From CAXRGH01 sp964230195 (GTDB lineage Bacteria; Pseudomonadota; Gammaproteobacteria; Enterobacterales; Alteromonadaceae), in NCBI GenBank assembly GCA_964230195.1, contig CAXRGH010000121.1, forward strand, positions 1 to 5,006: DNA of 5,006 bases. The letters run 5' to 3'. Positions 1 through 5,006 of the stretch are shown here, in pieces. Within the stretch, counting starts at the first letter, position 1. The number at the start of each line of letters is the position of its first letter. Position numbers and translations under genes: made by a program. The notes below the pieces were generated by a model. The model was not told the origin of the DNA. It ran no database searches and worked only from the letters and a program-made list of their open reading frames with translations.

Positions 1-2
1 TT

Positions 3-695
3 GTGTTTGGCTATTGGTCAATTCAGCATGGGCTTCCACTAGCCTCTGATAGTCTAGCGCATCACATCCCTGCTGATGTAATGGATGGCCCGAGTCAGAA
101 TGCTTTAAACAGCATTATTGATGACCCTGATCAGCGCTCTCAACTGCCAGTGGAACGCAAAGAAGCCCTCGTTGCACGTTTTTATCAGGTGCTACAAGAC
201 GTGAAGCCTGAACATCAATACTCGGTGCACTTTATTCACGGTGGTGAAAAATTCGGTGCAAATGCGTTGGCATTGCCGAGTGGTGATATCATCTTCACCG
301 ATGAATTGATTTCATTGATGGAGTCTGACAATGAAATTGTGGCGGTATTTCTTCATGAAATGGGACATGTTGAACAGCGCCACACACTTCGTAATCTATT
401 AAAACAAGTCGGTCTTCTGGTGATCACAACCTTGGTGTTTGGTGATGCTACTGAGGTCACTGGATTTCTATCAACCACGGCGATTGGTATTATGCAACTC
501 AGTTATAGTCGAGAGTATGAAATGGAAGCTGATCAATATGCCACAAACACCGCCCACAAAGCTCGGATTGCGCCAAACGACTTCAAAAAAGCATTGATTC
601 GCCTTCACGATGAAAAAGGTGGCTCACCGTCACACTCCTACCTCTCAACACACCCAAGCCTAGAGCAACGCATTCACGCTATTCCAGCACAATAA
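3..695 (+). CDS. M48 family zinc metallopeptidase, 5'-truncated by the window edge
   Basis: This is the C-terminal 230 residues of a membrane-associated M48 metallopeptidase, a family that cleaves proteins at or in the membrane. Residues are numbered from the first full codon at 3. The zinc motif HEMGH is at 118-122, where the two His bind zinc and Glu119 is catalytic. The third ligand lies in the EMEAD motif (173-177) after SYSRE, and the family's C-terminal THPSLEQRI is at 217-225. Between the motifs is a hydrophobic stretch (about 133-165) typical of these enzymes. The segment before the catalytic domain (GLPLAS, HIPADV, SQLPVERKEALVARF) matches, as I recall it, the region following the N-terminal DUF7092 domain of proteobacterial M48 proteins. 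That domain and its membrane anchor would lie upstream. The GTG at 3 has no visible ribosome binding site and starts inside this conserved region, so it is not the real start. All catalytic residues are present. The natural substrate cannot be told from sequence. Confidence 0.93.
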   Translation: MFGYWSIQHGLPLASDSLAHHIPADVMDGPSQNALNSIIDDPDQRSQLPVERKEALVARFYQVLQDVKPEHQYSVHFIHGGEKFGANALALPSGDIIFTDELISLMESDNEIVAVFLHEMGHVEQRHTLRNLLKQVGLLVITTLVFGDATEVTGFLSTTAIGIMQLSYSREYEMEADQYATNTAHKARIAPNDFKKALIRLHDEKGGSPSHSYLSTHPSLEQRIHAIPAQ

Positions 696-719
696 GTGGA
701 TGAGCACTGTGCCTGTTTG

Positions 720-745
720 AGGGTTAAGACTGGTGGCTTAACCCT
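720..745 (+). terminator. Inverted repeat after the M48 gene, possible terminator
   Basis: A perfect 9-bp inverted repeat (AGGGTTAAG at 720-728, CTTAACCCT at 737-745) encloses an 8-nt loop and begins 25 bp after the M48 stop codon. Its position suits a transcription terminator. However, the bases after it (aatattgcgc) are not a T-run and the stem is only moderately GC-rich. It may be a weak terminator, an mRNA 3'-end stabiliser or an operator. Confidence 0.45.
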
Positions 746-787
746 AATATTGCGCATAAGAAACATGTATCCTTTACAAAAATCAAC

Positions 788-815
788 TTGTTTTTTTGCC
801 ATAAATTGCTAACAC
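788..815 (+). promoter_or_regulatory. Candidate sigma-70-type promoter of the barrel-lipoprotein operon
   Basis: The AT-rich leader contains TTGTTT at 788-793 as a possible -35 element. Sixteen bases later is TAACAC (810-815) as a possible -10 element, preceded by TG at 807-808 in the extended -10 position. Each hexamer matches consensus only partly. Other pairings in this AT-rich stretch are possible, for example TTTACA at 773-778. A promoter somewhere in 746-860 is likely because the operon follows a hairpin and a 176-bp gap. The exact elements are uncertain. Confidence 0.3.
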
Positions 816-854
816 TAATTAACAACGAATTAAACTAATTGATTACAACAAATT
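814..854 (+). repeat. Tandem imperfect repeat in the operon leader
   Basis: Two similar units lie just upstream of the barrel gene's ribosome binding site. Each starts with ACTAATT (814-820 and 834-840) and ends with ACAAC followed by G or A and then AATT (822-831 and 845-854). The second unit has four extra bases between its two parts. The starts are 20 bp apart, close to two DNA turns, which could suit binding of a regulator on one face of the helix. It could also be chance in AT-rich DNA. Confidence 0.4.
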
Positions 855-857
855 GAT

Positions 858-864
858 AAAGGGA
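858..864 (+). promoter_or_regulatory. Ribosome binding site of the barrel gene
   Basis: AAAGGGA lies 7 nt before the ATG at 872. It is a good purine-rich Shine-Dalgarno sequence at normal spacing. It supports this start together with the signal peptide that begins immediately at the ATG. Confidence 0.7.
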
Positions 865-871
865 CAAAGCA

Positions 872-2167
872 ATGAAAAAGCTTTTGATTGCGTTTGCAGG
901 GATGGGGCTGTGTGCCACCGCTTCAGGAGAGACCGGTAGTGCTAGCAATGGTTTTTCAATGGGATCATGGTCTTCTATTGATCACCATGAGCTCATACTA
1001 ACGTCAGGAAACCCAGCAATGGGTAGTTTAGTGATTGGTCAAAAAGACTCATTACGCATGGGGCTGGGTGGCCTCGCAGGATCTGTTGAATTTGGACAGG
1101 TAGACAACCTTAATGAAGAACTAGAGTACTTAAATGACATTCTAGATGATCCAAACGCAGCAACCGAATCTGCTAGCGAAGTACTTGACCGTTTTGATGG
1201 TGTTCTCGACCTGATTGGTAGAGAAGGGTATTCAACGTTTGCTGCTAATACAAAAATTCCTTTCCTTCCTTTGTACTTCAATAGCAAATTCCTTCAAGGT
1301 ACCGTTGGTGTTGATTTTCAGATGAGCACTATTGGTGGTTTCCGTGTTTTGGATGATGACTTATCGTATGACGATTTCCAAGGCACGTTTAACACCTCTA
1401 CCTCTCTTTATACAAAAGGCGCTGTAGAATACGGCGTTTCCGTCAACTACAGCCGGCTCGCCTATCGTTCTGAATACGGTAACCTGTACGGTGGCGTTAA
1501 AGTGAAGTTCCTTGAAACCGAACTGAGCAAGCAGGTGTTACCTTTGATGTATGTTAACGCAGACGACATCGGTGATCTTATTTTGGATGAGTTTGACAAT
1601 AATCTGGTGTCGTCCACCGGTGTTGCGGCAGACTTGGGGATTGTGTGGGACGCGTCAAAATACCGCGTTGGCTTAACCTTCAACAATCTTAATGAGCCAG
1701 AGTTTGACTTTGGTGTGATTGGTGTCAATTGTAACGCCATTACGTCACAAGATTCCCAACAAAATTGTGAAGTAGCAAAGTATTTTGCTGAAGAAAAAGG
1801 TGAGATTAATCCAGCCGAAGTATATGTCAAACAAACCACCGCTGTTGTGGATGCTGCTTACAAAATCAGTGACAGCTGGAATTTGTCGGCGGCAGCAGAT
1901 TTAGTGCAATATACAGACGCCATTGGTGGCGCTCATCAATGGATGCACCTTGGGGTCAGTTATCGCTCTTCTGGATTTATCCCAAGTTTGCGAGTGGGCT
2001 ATCACTCAAACTCCGTTGGACGTGAAACCTCAAGTGTGACCTTTGGTACTACTTTGTTCAAGTACGTCAATTTTGATTTTGAATACGGTCTTGATTCCGT
2101 GACCGTTGATGACACCAGTCTCCCTCGCCGAGTTGGTTTTGGTTTAAGCATTCAACAGAATTTCTAG
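872..2167 (+). CDS. Predicted outer-membrane beta-barrel protein, TraF_2-like ('conjugal transfer protein TraF' family)
   Basis: The product is a 431-aa exported protein. Residues 1-19 form a signal peptide: Lys at 2-3, a hydrophobic core, and likely cleavage after the Ala/Ser/Gly stretch. Cys14 does not sit in a good lipobox, so signal peptidase I is expected. The mature protein alternates polar and hydrophobic residues in many short beta-strands, with an NPA motif (47-49) near the N-terminus, and ends in Phe (QQNF), the usual C-terminal signature for barrel insertion by BAM. Residues about 80-116 are acidic and look helical, perhaps a plug or periplasmic insert. Cys287 and Cys299 bracket a probable disulfide loop. 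The overall layout fits TraF_2 proteins, which are often labelled 'conjugal transfer TraF' by name only. No conjugation genes are nearby, so that role is unlikely here. It lies 14 bp upstream of a lipoprotein gene with which it probably works. A FadL-like transporter or another barrel family remains possible, and the substrate is unknown. Confidence 0.75.
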   Translation: MKKLLIAFAGMGLCATASGETGSASNGFSMGSWSSIDHHELILTSGNPAMGSLVIGQKDSLRMGLGGLAGSVEFGQVDNLNEELEYLNDILDDPNAATESASEVLDRFDGVLDLIGREGYSTFAANTKIPFLPLYFNSKFLQGTVGVDFQMSTIGGFRVLDDDLSYDDFQGTFNTSTSLYTKGAVEYGVSVNYSRLAYRSEYGNLYGGVKVKFLETELSKQVLPLMYVNADDIGDLILDEFDNNLVSSTGVAADLGIVWDASKYRVGLTFNNLNEPEFDFGVIGVNCNAITSQDSQQNCEVAKYFAEEKGEINPAEVYVKQTTAVVDAAYKISDSWNLSAAADLVQYTDAIGGAHQWMHLGVSYRSSGFIPSLRVGYHSNSVGRETSSVTFGTTLFKYVNFDFEYGLDSVTVDDTSLPRRVGFGLSIQQNF

Positions 2168-2170
2168 GGT

Positions 2171-2177
2171 AAAAGGA
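2171..2177 (+). promoter_or_regulatory. Ribosome binding site of the lipoprotein gene (two possible ATG starts)
   Basis: AAAAGGA sits in the 14-bp gap between the barrel stop codon and the lipoprotein gene. It ends 4 nt before the ATG at 2182 and 7 nt before the adjacent in-frame ATG at 2185. The 7-nt spacing is more usual, so translation may begin at the second ATG, giving 630 rather than 631 residues. The lipoprotein signal is intact either way. Confidence 0.65.
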
Positions 2178-2181
2178 TTTA

Positions 2182-4077
2182 ATGATGAAAACAGCAATTA
2201 AACGCGTTACACCCATTGCCGCGGCGTTAGCCGTGACTTTGGTTTCAGGCTGTAATGAGATTAATCAAGACGTGCCTAGTAAAGAAATACTCGAAGCAGC
2301 GAGCAAGACCTTTGATGGCCTCGCCGCTGAGGGTTACATTGCCAACTCAACGGTATTTTTTGACAATAATAACAATGGCTCACTGGATGCTTGGGAAGCC
2401 TTTGCATATACCGATGCCGACGGGTACTTATCCTACAACCCGTTAACTGATACTAACTATTGTGCCGCTGGTGCGACGGAAGTAGAACAGCAATACTGCC
2501 TGCAGACTAAGCAAGATTTTGATAGTGTGATAATGCGTATCAATGGTGGAATTAGTTCAACCTCAGTGCGACCCATTGGCGGCCAACTGAGCCGAACGAT
2601 TTCTGATGTGTCAGCGAACACCAGTGTCACCCCAGTGATTTCTCCTTTCACCTCACTACTGACTCACGCGGTGACGACGCAACAGGATACCTTGCTGGAT
2701 TTACTCGGTGTTTCTGAAGCAGAGTTGGACGTTAACTACCTCAATTTACCCCTAAAATTGTCTGATGGTACAGATGACGTGGGTGTGTATACTGAACTCG
2801 CTGGTAAGGCGCTGTTGATACATAAGGTTGTGGTGGTAATGAACCATTATCTTGGCGAGTCATATCCAGATTTGGGTACGGAAGTTGGCATGCCATATGA
2901 TGCCAGTAACATGATCTATAAACATTTAGCCATGCAGTTGTTAGATTACGGTCTAACCTTGGAAACTGCGGTTGCTCATGCCCCCTTATTGCAAAAGGTC
3001 GTGGATGGTGTTGAGACGGACGTGCGAGATGTGTTAGCTGATGCAGACTTTAATCTACCATCAGGATTGTCGCCCACCACTAAAGCAGACATCATTGCAG
3101 GTATTGCTGTGTTACCGACCGTGGTTAGCTACATGCAAGCATTTGCAATCAACGACATTGACAGCATCAAAAACTTTATGCAAGTGATTGATGAGGTGGT
3201 TTGGCAATACCTCAACGATGAAGTCAGTGCCAGCGGTTCAGGTCGCACAGCCTCAGTAACTTCTCGTGCTGCTCGCCAAAATGCCGTTGATTTTAAAGAT
3301 TTTCTGTCGCAACTTACCACTATTTTGGAACAAGCATTGCCGGAGGTCAGGGATCTTGAGATCGTGATTGAAGGTAGTGGCAGTAATGTTGTTGTCACTG
3401 TTAATGATGAAGATGTTCAGAATGAGGTGATTGAGGGCTCTGACGATTTAACGGTTGCTGATCTTGTCGACAGTATTAATGTGACGTTAGTGCATGACGA
3501 CGATGGTGAGAATAAACTTGAAGAACTCGCGGATAACTATGATGAGTCAACGTTAAACACCTTTGTAGACGATGCAACGGATCTTCAAGACAATATTGAT
3601 ACCTTGCCAACGTTTGCAGAGCTTGCGGGCAAGAGTATTAAAATCTCTGATGATGACTTGGGAAGACCGGGTGCTCAGAATGACCGTGAAATTGAGATGT
3701 ATTTTGACGCCAATGGCAGACTTGCCGCCTGCGCCAAAAAAGTAGAGGACTACAATGGTGGAGAGCTGGATATTGACGATTTCTGGGGTAAATACGGCGA
3801 AGGTAGTTGGACCATAGTGGGTGATGACCAACGCACTATTTCGGTGATTTATGAAGTTGAAGAAGGCGCTAAATTGCAAGGTTACTTCAGTATGTTGCCA
3901 AAAGAAGTGGTTGATGGGGTTGAGAAATTTGCTTACAAAGGTGCGTTCTCTGCTTCTGATGGTAACCAGTCAGTGATTTTCTACAGTGAAGATGGTTTAC
4001 TTGATGCGGCTGAATCGAATAGTTCGACACCGTCAACCGATGCTGAATGTGAAACTCGTTTAGGAAGACGCATTTAA
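2182..4077 (+). CDS. Large outer-membrane lipoprotein with N-terminal EF-hand calcium-binding loop
   Basis: The product is a 631-aa lipoprotein with a basic N-region, a hydrophobic core and the lipobox VSGC, so Cys24 should be lipidated. The +2 residue is Asn rather than Asp, so export to the outer membrane by Lol is likely. Residues 61-72 form a complete EF-hand loop with D61, N63, N65, S67, D69 and E72 at the ligand positions and Gly66 at the turn. It sits in the pattern 'GYIANSTVFFD ... TDADGYLSY', common in marine bacterial surface lipoproteins. A segment with SVTPVISPFTSLL and LLGVSEAELDVNYL (148-187) and a mostly helical middle part follow. A Ser/Gly/Arg linker (349-366) leads to a strongly acidic stretch (409-473). 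The C-terminal part (480-610) is beta-rich and may be lipocalin-like, though I cannot assign a family. Besides Cys24 there are four cysteines (94, 106, 517, 623) that could form two disulfides. It is co-transcribed with the barrel gene upstream, suggesting a joint role at the outer membrane. The molecular function is unknown. Confidence 0.85.
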   Translation: MMKTAIKRVTPIAAALAVTLVSGCNEINQDVPSKEILEAASKTFDGLAAEGYIANSTVFFDNNNNGSLDAWEAFAYTDADGYLSYNPLTDTNYCAAGATEVEQQYCLQTKQDFDSVIMRINGGISSTSVRPIGGQLSRTISDVSANTSVTPVISPFTSLLTHAVTTQQDTLLDLLGVSEAELDVNYLNLPLKLSDGTDDVGVYTELAGKALLIHKVVVVMNHYLGESYPDLGTEVGMPYDASNMIYKHLAMQLLDYGLTLETAVAHAPLLQKVVDGVETDVRDVLADADFNLPSGLSPTTKADIIAGIAVLPTVVSYMQAFAINDIDSIKNFMQVIDEVVWQYLNDEVSASGSGRTASVTSRAARQNAVDFKDFLSQLTTILEQALPEVRDLEIVIEGSGSNVVVTVNDEDVQNEVIEGSDDLTVADLVDSINVTLVHDDDGENKLEELADNYDESTLNTFVDDATDLQDNIDTLPTFAELAGKSIKISDDDLGRPGAQNDREIEMYFDANGRLAACAKKVEDYNGGELDIDDFWGKYGEGSWTIVGDDQRTISVIYEVEEGAKLQGYFSMLPKEVVDGVEKFAYKGAFSASDGNQSVIFYSEDGLLDAAESNSSTPSTDAECETRLGRRI

Positions 4078-4134
4078 TCAGGTGTTAGCTTACCTTGATT
4101 TGCGTTGACGAAGTGACAACACTGATAGAATACA

Positions 4135-4159
4135 AAACGCCGAGCATAGCTCGGCGTTT
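4135..4159. terminator. Bidirectional intrinsic terminator between convergent operons
   Basis: A perfect 11-bp stem (AAACGCCGAGC at 4135-4145, GCTCGGCGTTT at 4149-4159) with a 3-nt ATA loop lies 57 bp after the lipoprotein stop codon and 44 bp beyond the DUF2750 stop codon. The GC-rich core is flanked by T-rich sequence on both strands: CGTTTCTGTGTTT on plus and CGTTTTGTATTC on minus. It can therefore end transcription of both operons. The rest of the gap (4078-4203) shows only short, weak inverted repeats. Confidence 0.92.
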
Positions 4160-4203
4160 CTGTGTTTGATGCTCACTCAGTGATGGGACGCTGATCCCGC
4201 CGA

Positions 4204-4563
4204 TTATTCAGCGCCGAGGGCCCTAACCAAAGCCCCTGTGAAGTCAGTGAGCTCTATCTCGTCCATGGAGGACTCAGCGTCAGTAGAAACAACCCCAACC
4301 AAGACATCGGCGGCCGTGAGTTGTGGTAGCCAAACGCTGAACCACTTTGGCATTTTAATCACTCGAGGTCTGAAATTTTTCCAATCGCCTTCGCAGGCCA
4401 TGGCTGCTGCCTCTTTATCACACCAGACTGGGATTACGTCAGTATTCATATACCGCTCGGATTCCAAGGTTGCCCAATGATCTTGCGCGTCAGTTAACAT
4501 CCAAAAGCACTGTATATCTGCAAACTGTTCAACAAACTGTTGTAAGGGGATTGATTGGGACAT
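4204..4563 (-). CDS. DUF2750 domain-containing protein
   Basis: The product is a 119-aa soluble protein with no signal peptide or membrane segment, so it should be cytoplasmic. It shows the landmarks I associate with DUF2750: FWMLTDAQDHW (20-30), VIPVWCDKEAA (43-53), a conserved Trp at 61 in the 'W-x-x-F-x-P' region, IKMPKWFSVWLPQL (69-82) and a hydrophobic strand DVLVGVVST (86-94). The acidic tail after residue 95 is probably variable. The biochemical role of the family is not known to me. The gene starts 31 bp after ppiC on the same strand and is probably its operon partner. An in-frame stop (TAA) lies just upstream of the ATG, with no other start codon between, so the start is firm. The likely Shine-Dalgarno AGGA is unusually far away (12 nt), suggesting modest translation or coupling to ppiC. 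Confidence 0.87.
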   Translation of the reverse strand: MSQSIPLQQFVEQFADIQCFWMLTDAQDHWATLESERYMNTDVIPVWCDKEAAAMACEGDWKNFRPRVIKMPKWFSVWLPQLTAADVLVGVVSTDAESSMDEIELTDFTGALVRALGAE

Positions 4564-4575
4564 GGTGAAGTCTTT

Positions 4576-4579
4576 TCCT
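4576..4579 (-). promoter_or_regulatory. Distant Shine-Dalgarno of the DUF2750 gene
   Basis: On the minus strand AGGA (inside TAAGGAAAAG) is the only good match to the 16S tail before the DUF2750 ATG, and it lies 12 nt upstream, longer than usual. A small 4-bp hairpin (GTGC/GCAC, 4582-4593) lies directly before it in the short ppiC-DUF2750 gap. The hairpin is too weak to be a terminator. Confidence 0.4.
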
Positions 4580-4594
4580 TAGTGCAGTGGCACG

Positions 4595-4876
4595 TTATTT
4601 CTTATACAAGACTTTAATTAAATGAAAGCCAAAACGAGTTTTTACCGGACCTTGCACTGTCAGTTCTGGACCAGAGAACACCGCTTTGTCAAACGCTGCT
4701 ACCATTTGGCCCTTGGCGAATTCCCCCAAATCACCGCCTTTCTTTTTTGACGGGCACAGGGAGTACTGCTTGGCAATTTGTTGAAAGTTAGCCCCTTTCT
4801 CAATGCGCTTTTTCAGTTCATTACACTGTTTTTCCGTTTTCACCAATATGTGAAGGGCTGCAGCACGTCTTGCCAT
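4595..4876 (-). CDS. ppiC: Peptidyl-prolyl cis-trans isomerase C (parvulin)
   Basis: PpiC is a minimal cytoplasmic parvulin that speeds cis-trans isomerisation of the peptide bond before proline. The product is 93 aa, the same length as E. coli PpiC as I recall it, and nearly collinear with it. Conserved blocks are AALHILVK (6-13), YSLCPS (38-43), GGDLGEF (47-53), GQMVAAFDKAVF (56-67) and FGFHLIKVLY (82-91). Expected active-site residues are present: His9, Cys41, Met58, Phe62 and His85. There is no signal peptide and no extra domain, unlike the periplasmic SurA and PpiD. The start at 4876 has a good Shine-Dalgarno 7 nt upstream. It is the first gene of a probable two-gene operon with the DUF2750 gene. 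Confidence 0.97.
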   Translation of the reverse strand: MARRAAALHILVKTEKQCNELKKRIEKGANFQQIAKQYSLCPSKKKGGDLGEFAKGQMVAAFDKAVFSGPELTVQGPVKTRFGFHLIKVLYKK

Positions 4877-4883
4877 GTTCTTG

Positions 4884-4889
4884 CTTCCT
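4884..4889 (-). promoter_or_regulatory. Ribosome binding site of ppiC
   Basis: AGGAAG on the minus strand ends 7 nt before the ppiC ATG. The strong match and normal spacing confirm the start, which also agrees with the length of known PpiC proteins. Confidence 0.75.
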
Positions 4890-5006
4890 GTTCAGTATTG
4901 CGCTTTATATATTGCATTTTATTTAGTGCACTTTAGATAGTGCTTTGGGATTGCCGCATAGTGTAATCAAAAGTGTGCCACAAAGAAACGAATTATCCTT
5001 AAACCA
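4890..5006 (-). promoter_or_regulatory. AT-rich upstream region of ppiC with repeated TAGTG elements
   Basis: No gene is visible here. The region probably holds the ppiC promoter. AT-rich candidates for a -10 element on the minus strand are TATATA and TAAAAT (within about 4900-4925), but I find no convincing -35 element at the right distance. On the plus strand TAGTGC occurs at 4924-4929 and 4938-4943 and TAGTGT at 4959-4964. The first overlaps the perfect 8-bp palindrome AGTGCACT (4925-4932). These could be regulator sites. A divergent gene may begin beyond the right edge. Confidence 0.35.

Noticed and set aside
3..5. GTG at the left edge as the true start of the M48 gene
   Set aside because: It falls inside a region conserved in the family, only two bases lie before it so no ribosome binding site can be seen, and the expected N-terminal domain and membrane anchor would be missing.
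1039..1839. Minus-strand open frames at 1039-1287 and 1462-1839
   Set aside because: They lie antisense within the barrel gene, show no recognisable domain, and their translations are low-complexity Ser/Thr-rich text typical of antisense frames.
872..2167. Reading the barrel gene as part of a conjugation system because of the TraF family name
   Set aside because: No pilus, relaxase, coupling-protein or other transfer genes are present. Its neighbours are a metallopeptidase, a lipoprotein and housekeeping genes, so the name is inherited from the family and not evidence of transfer.
3496..3525. Second EF-hand at the DDDGENKLEE stretch (residues 439-448) of the lipoprotein
   Set aside because: With Gly442 placed at loop position 6, position 1 would be Val437 and the ligand spacing fails. 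It is better seen as part of the acidic segment.
2255..3879. Open frames at 2255-2446 (+), 2457-2651 (-), 3129-3398 (-) and 3553-3879 (-)
   Set aside because: All are shadows of the lipoprotein gene, with no ribosome binding site or protein family signature, whereas the lipoprotein frame has a clear signal, lipobox and EF-hand.
4185..4213. Short inverted repeats GGGA/TCCC (4185-4198) and CGCTGA/TCAGCG (4189-4213) near the DUF2750 stop codon
   Set aside because: They overlap one another, have short arms and no T-run, and the 11-bp hairpin at 4135-4159 already explains termination.
4238..4480. Plus-strand open frame of 80 codons at 4238-4480
   Set aside because: It is antisense to the DUF2750 gene, whose translation carries the conserved family motifs.
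1..5006. CRISPR arrays, insertion sequences, tRNA or rRNA genes, attachment sites
   Set aside because: No regularly spaced repeats, transposase or integrase frames, terminal inverted repeats or tRNA-like cloverleaf sequences were seen on reading both strands.

Overview
The window looks like a chromosomal segment of a marine or brackish gammaproteobacterium, probably near Vibrionales, Alteromonadales or Oceanospirillales. This rests on a PpiC very close to the E. coli protein as I recall it, a DUF2750 protein, a membrane-type M48 peptidase, and an outer-membrane barrel of the 'TraF' (TraF_2) type beside an EF-hand lipoprotein. Base composition is moderate and even, and I see no insertion sequence, integrase, tRNA, CRISPR array or other sign of recent transfer. 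The lineage is an inference from protein style, not a database match.

Left part (1-871): the C-terminal part of an M48 zinc metallopeptidase gene enters from the left edge and stops at 695. A 9-bp inverted repeat follows at 720-745. An AT-rich leader (746-871) then carries a weak promoter candidate and a tandem imperfect repeat upstream of the next gene.

Centre (872-4077): two plus-strand genes 14 bp apart form an apparent operon. The first encodes a secreted protein of 431 aa that looks like an outer-membrane beta-barrel of the TraF_2 type. The second encodes a lipoprotein of 631 (or 630) aa with a complete EF-hand loop just after its lipidated N-terminus, a very acidic middle segment and a beta-rich C-terminal part. 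Nothing around them relates to conjugation. The pair is best read as an uncharacterised envelope module, and it is the least explained part of the window. A strong bidirectional hairpin terminator (4135-4159) closes the operon.

Right part (4204-5006): two minus-strand genes run towards the operon. ppiC (parvulin prolyl isomerase) comes first and a DUF2750 gene follows 31 bp later, so they are probably co-transcribed and share the bidirectional terminator. The 130 bp upstream of ppiC is AT-rich, holds repeated TAGTG elements, and probably contains the ppiC promoter.

Three of the five proteins (M48 peptidase, barrel, lipoprotein) belong to the cell envelope. PpiC and the DUF2750 protein lack export signals and should be cytoplasmic. 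No gene stretch links the two sets functionally beyond the convergent layout.
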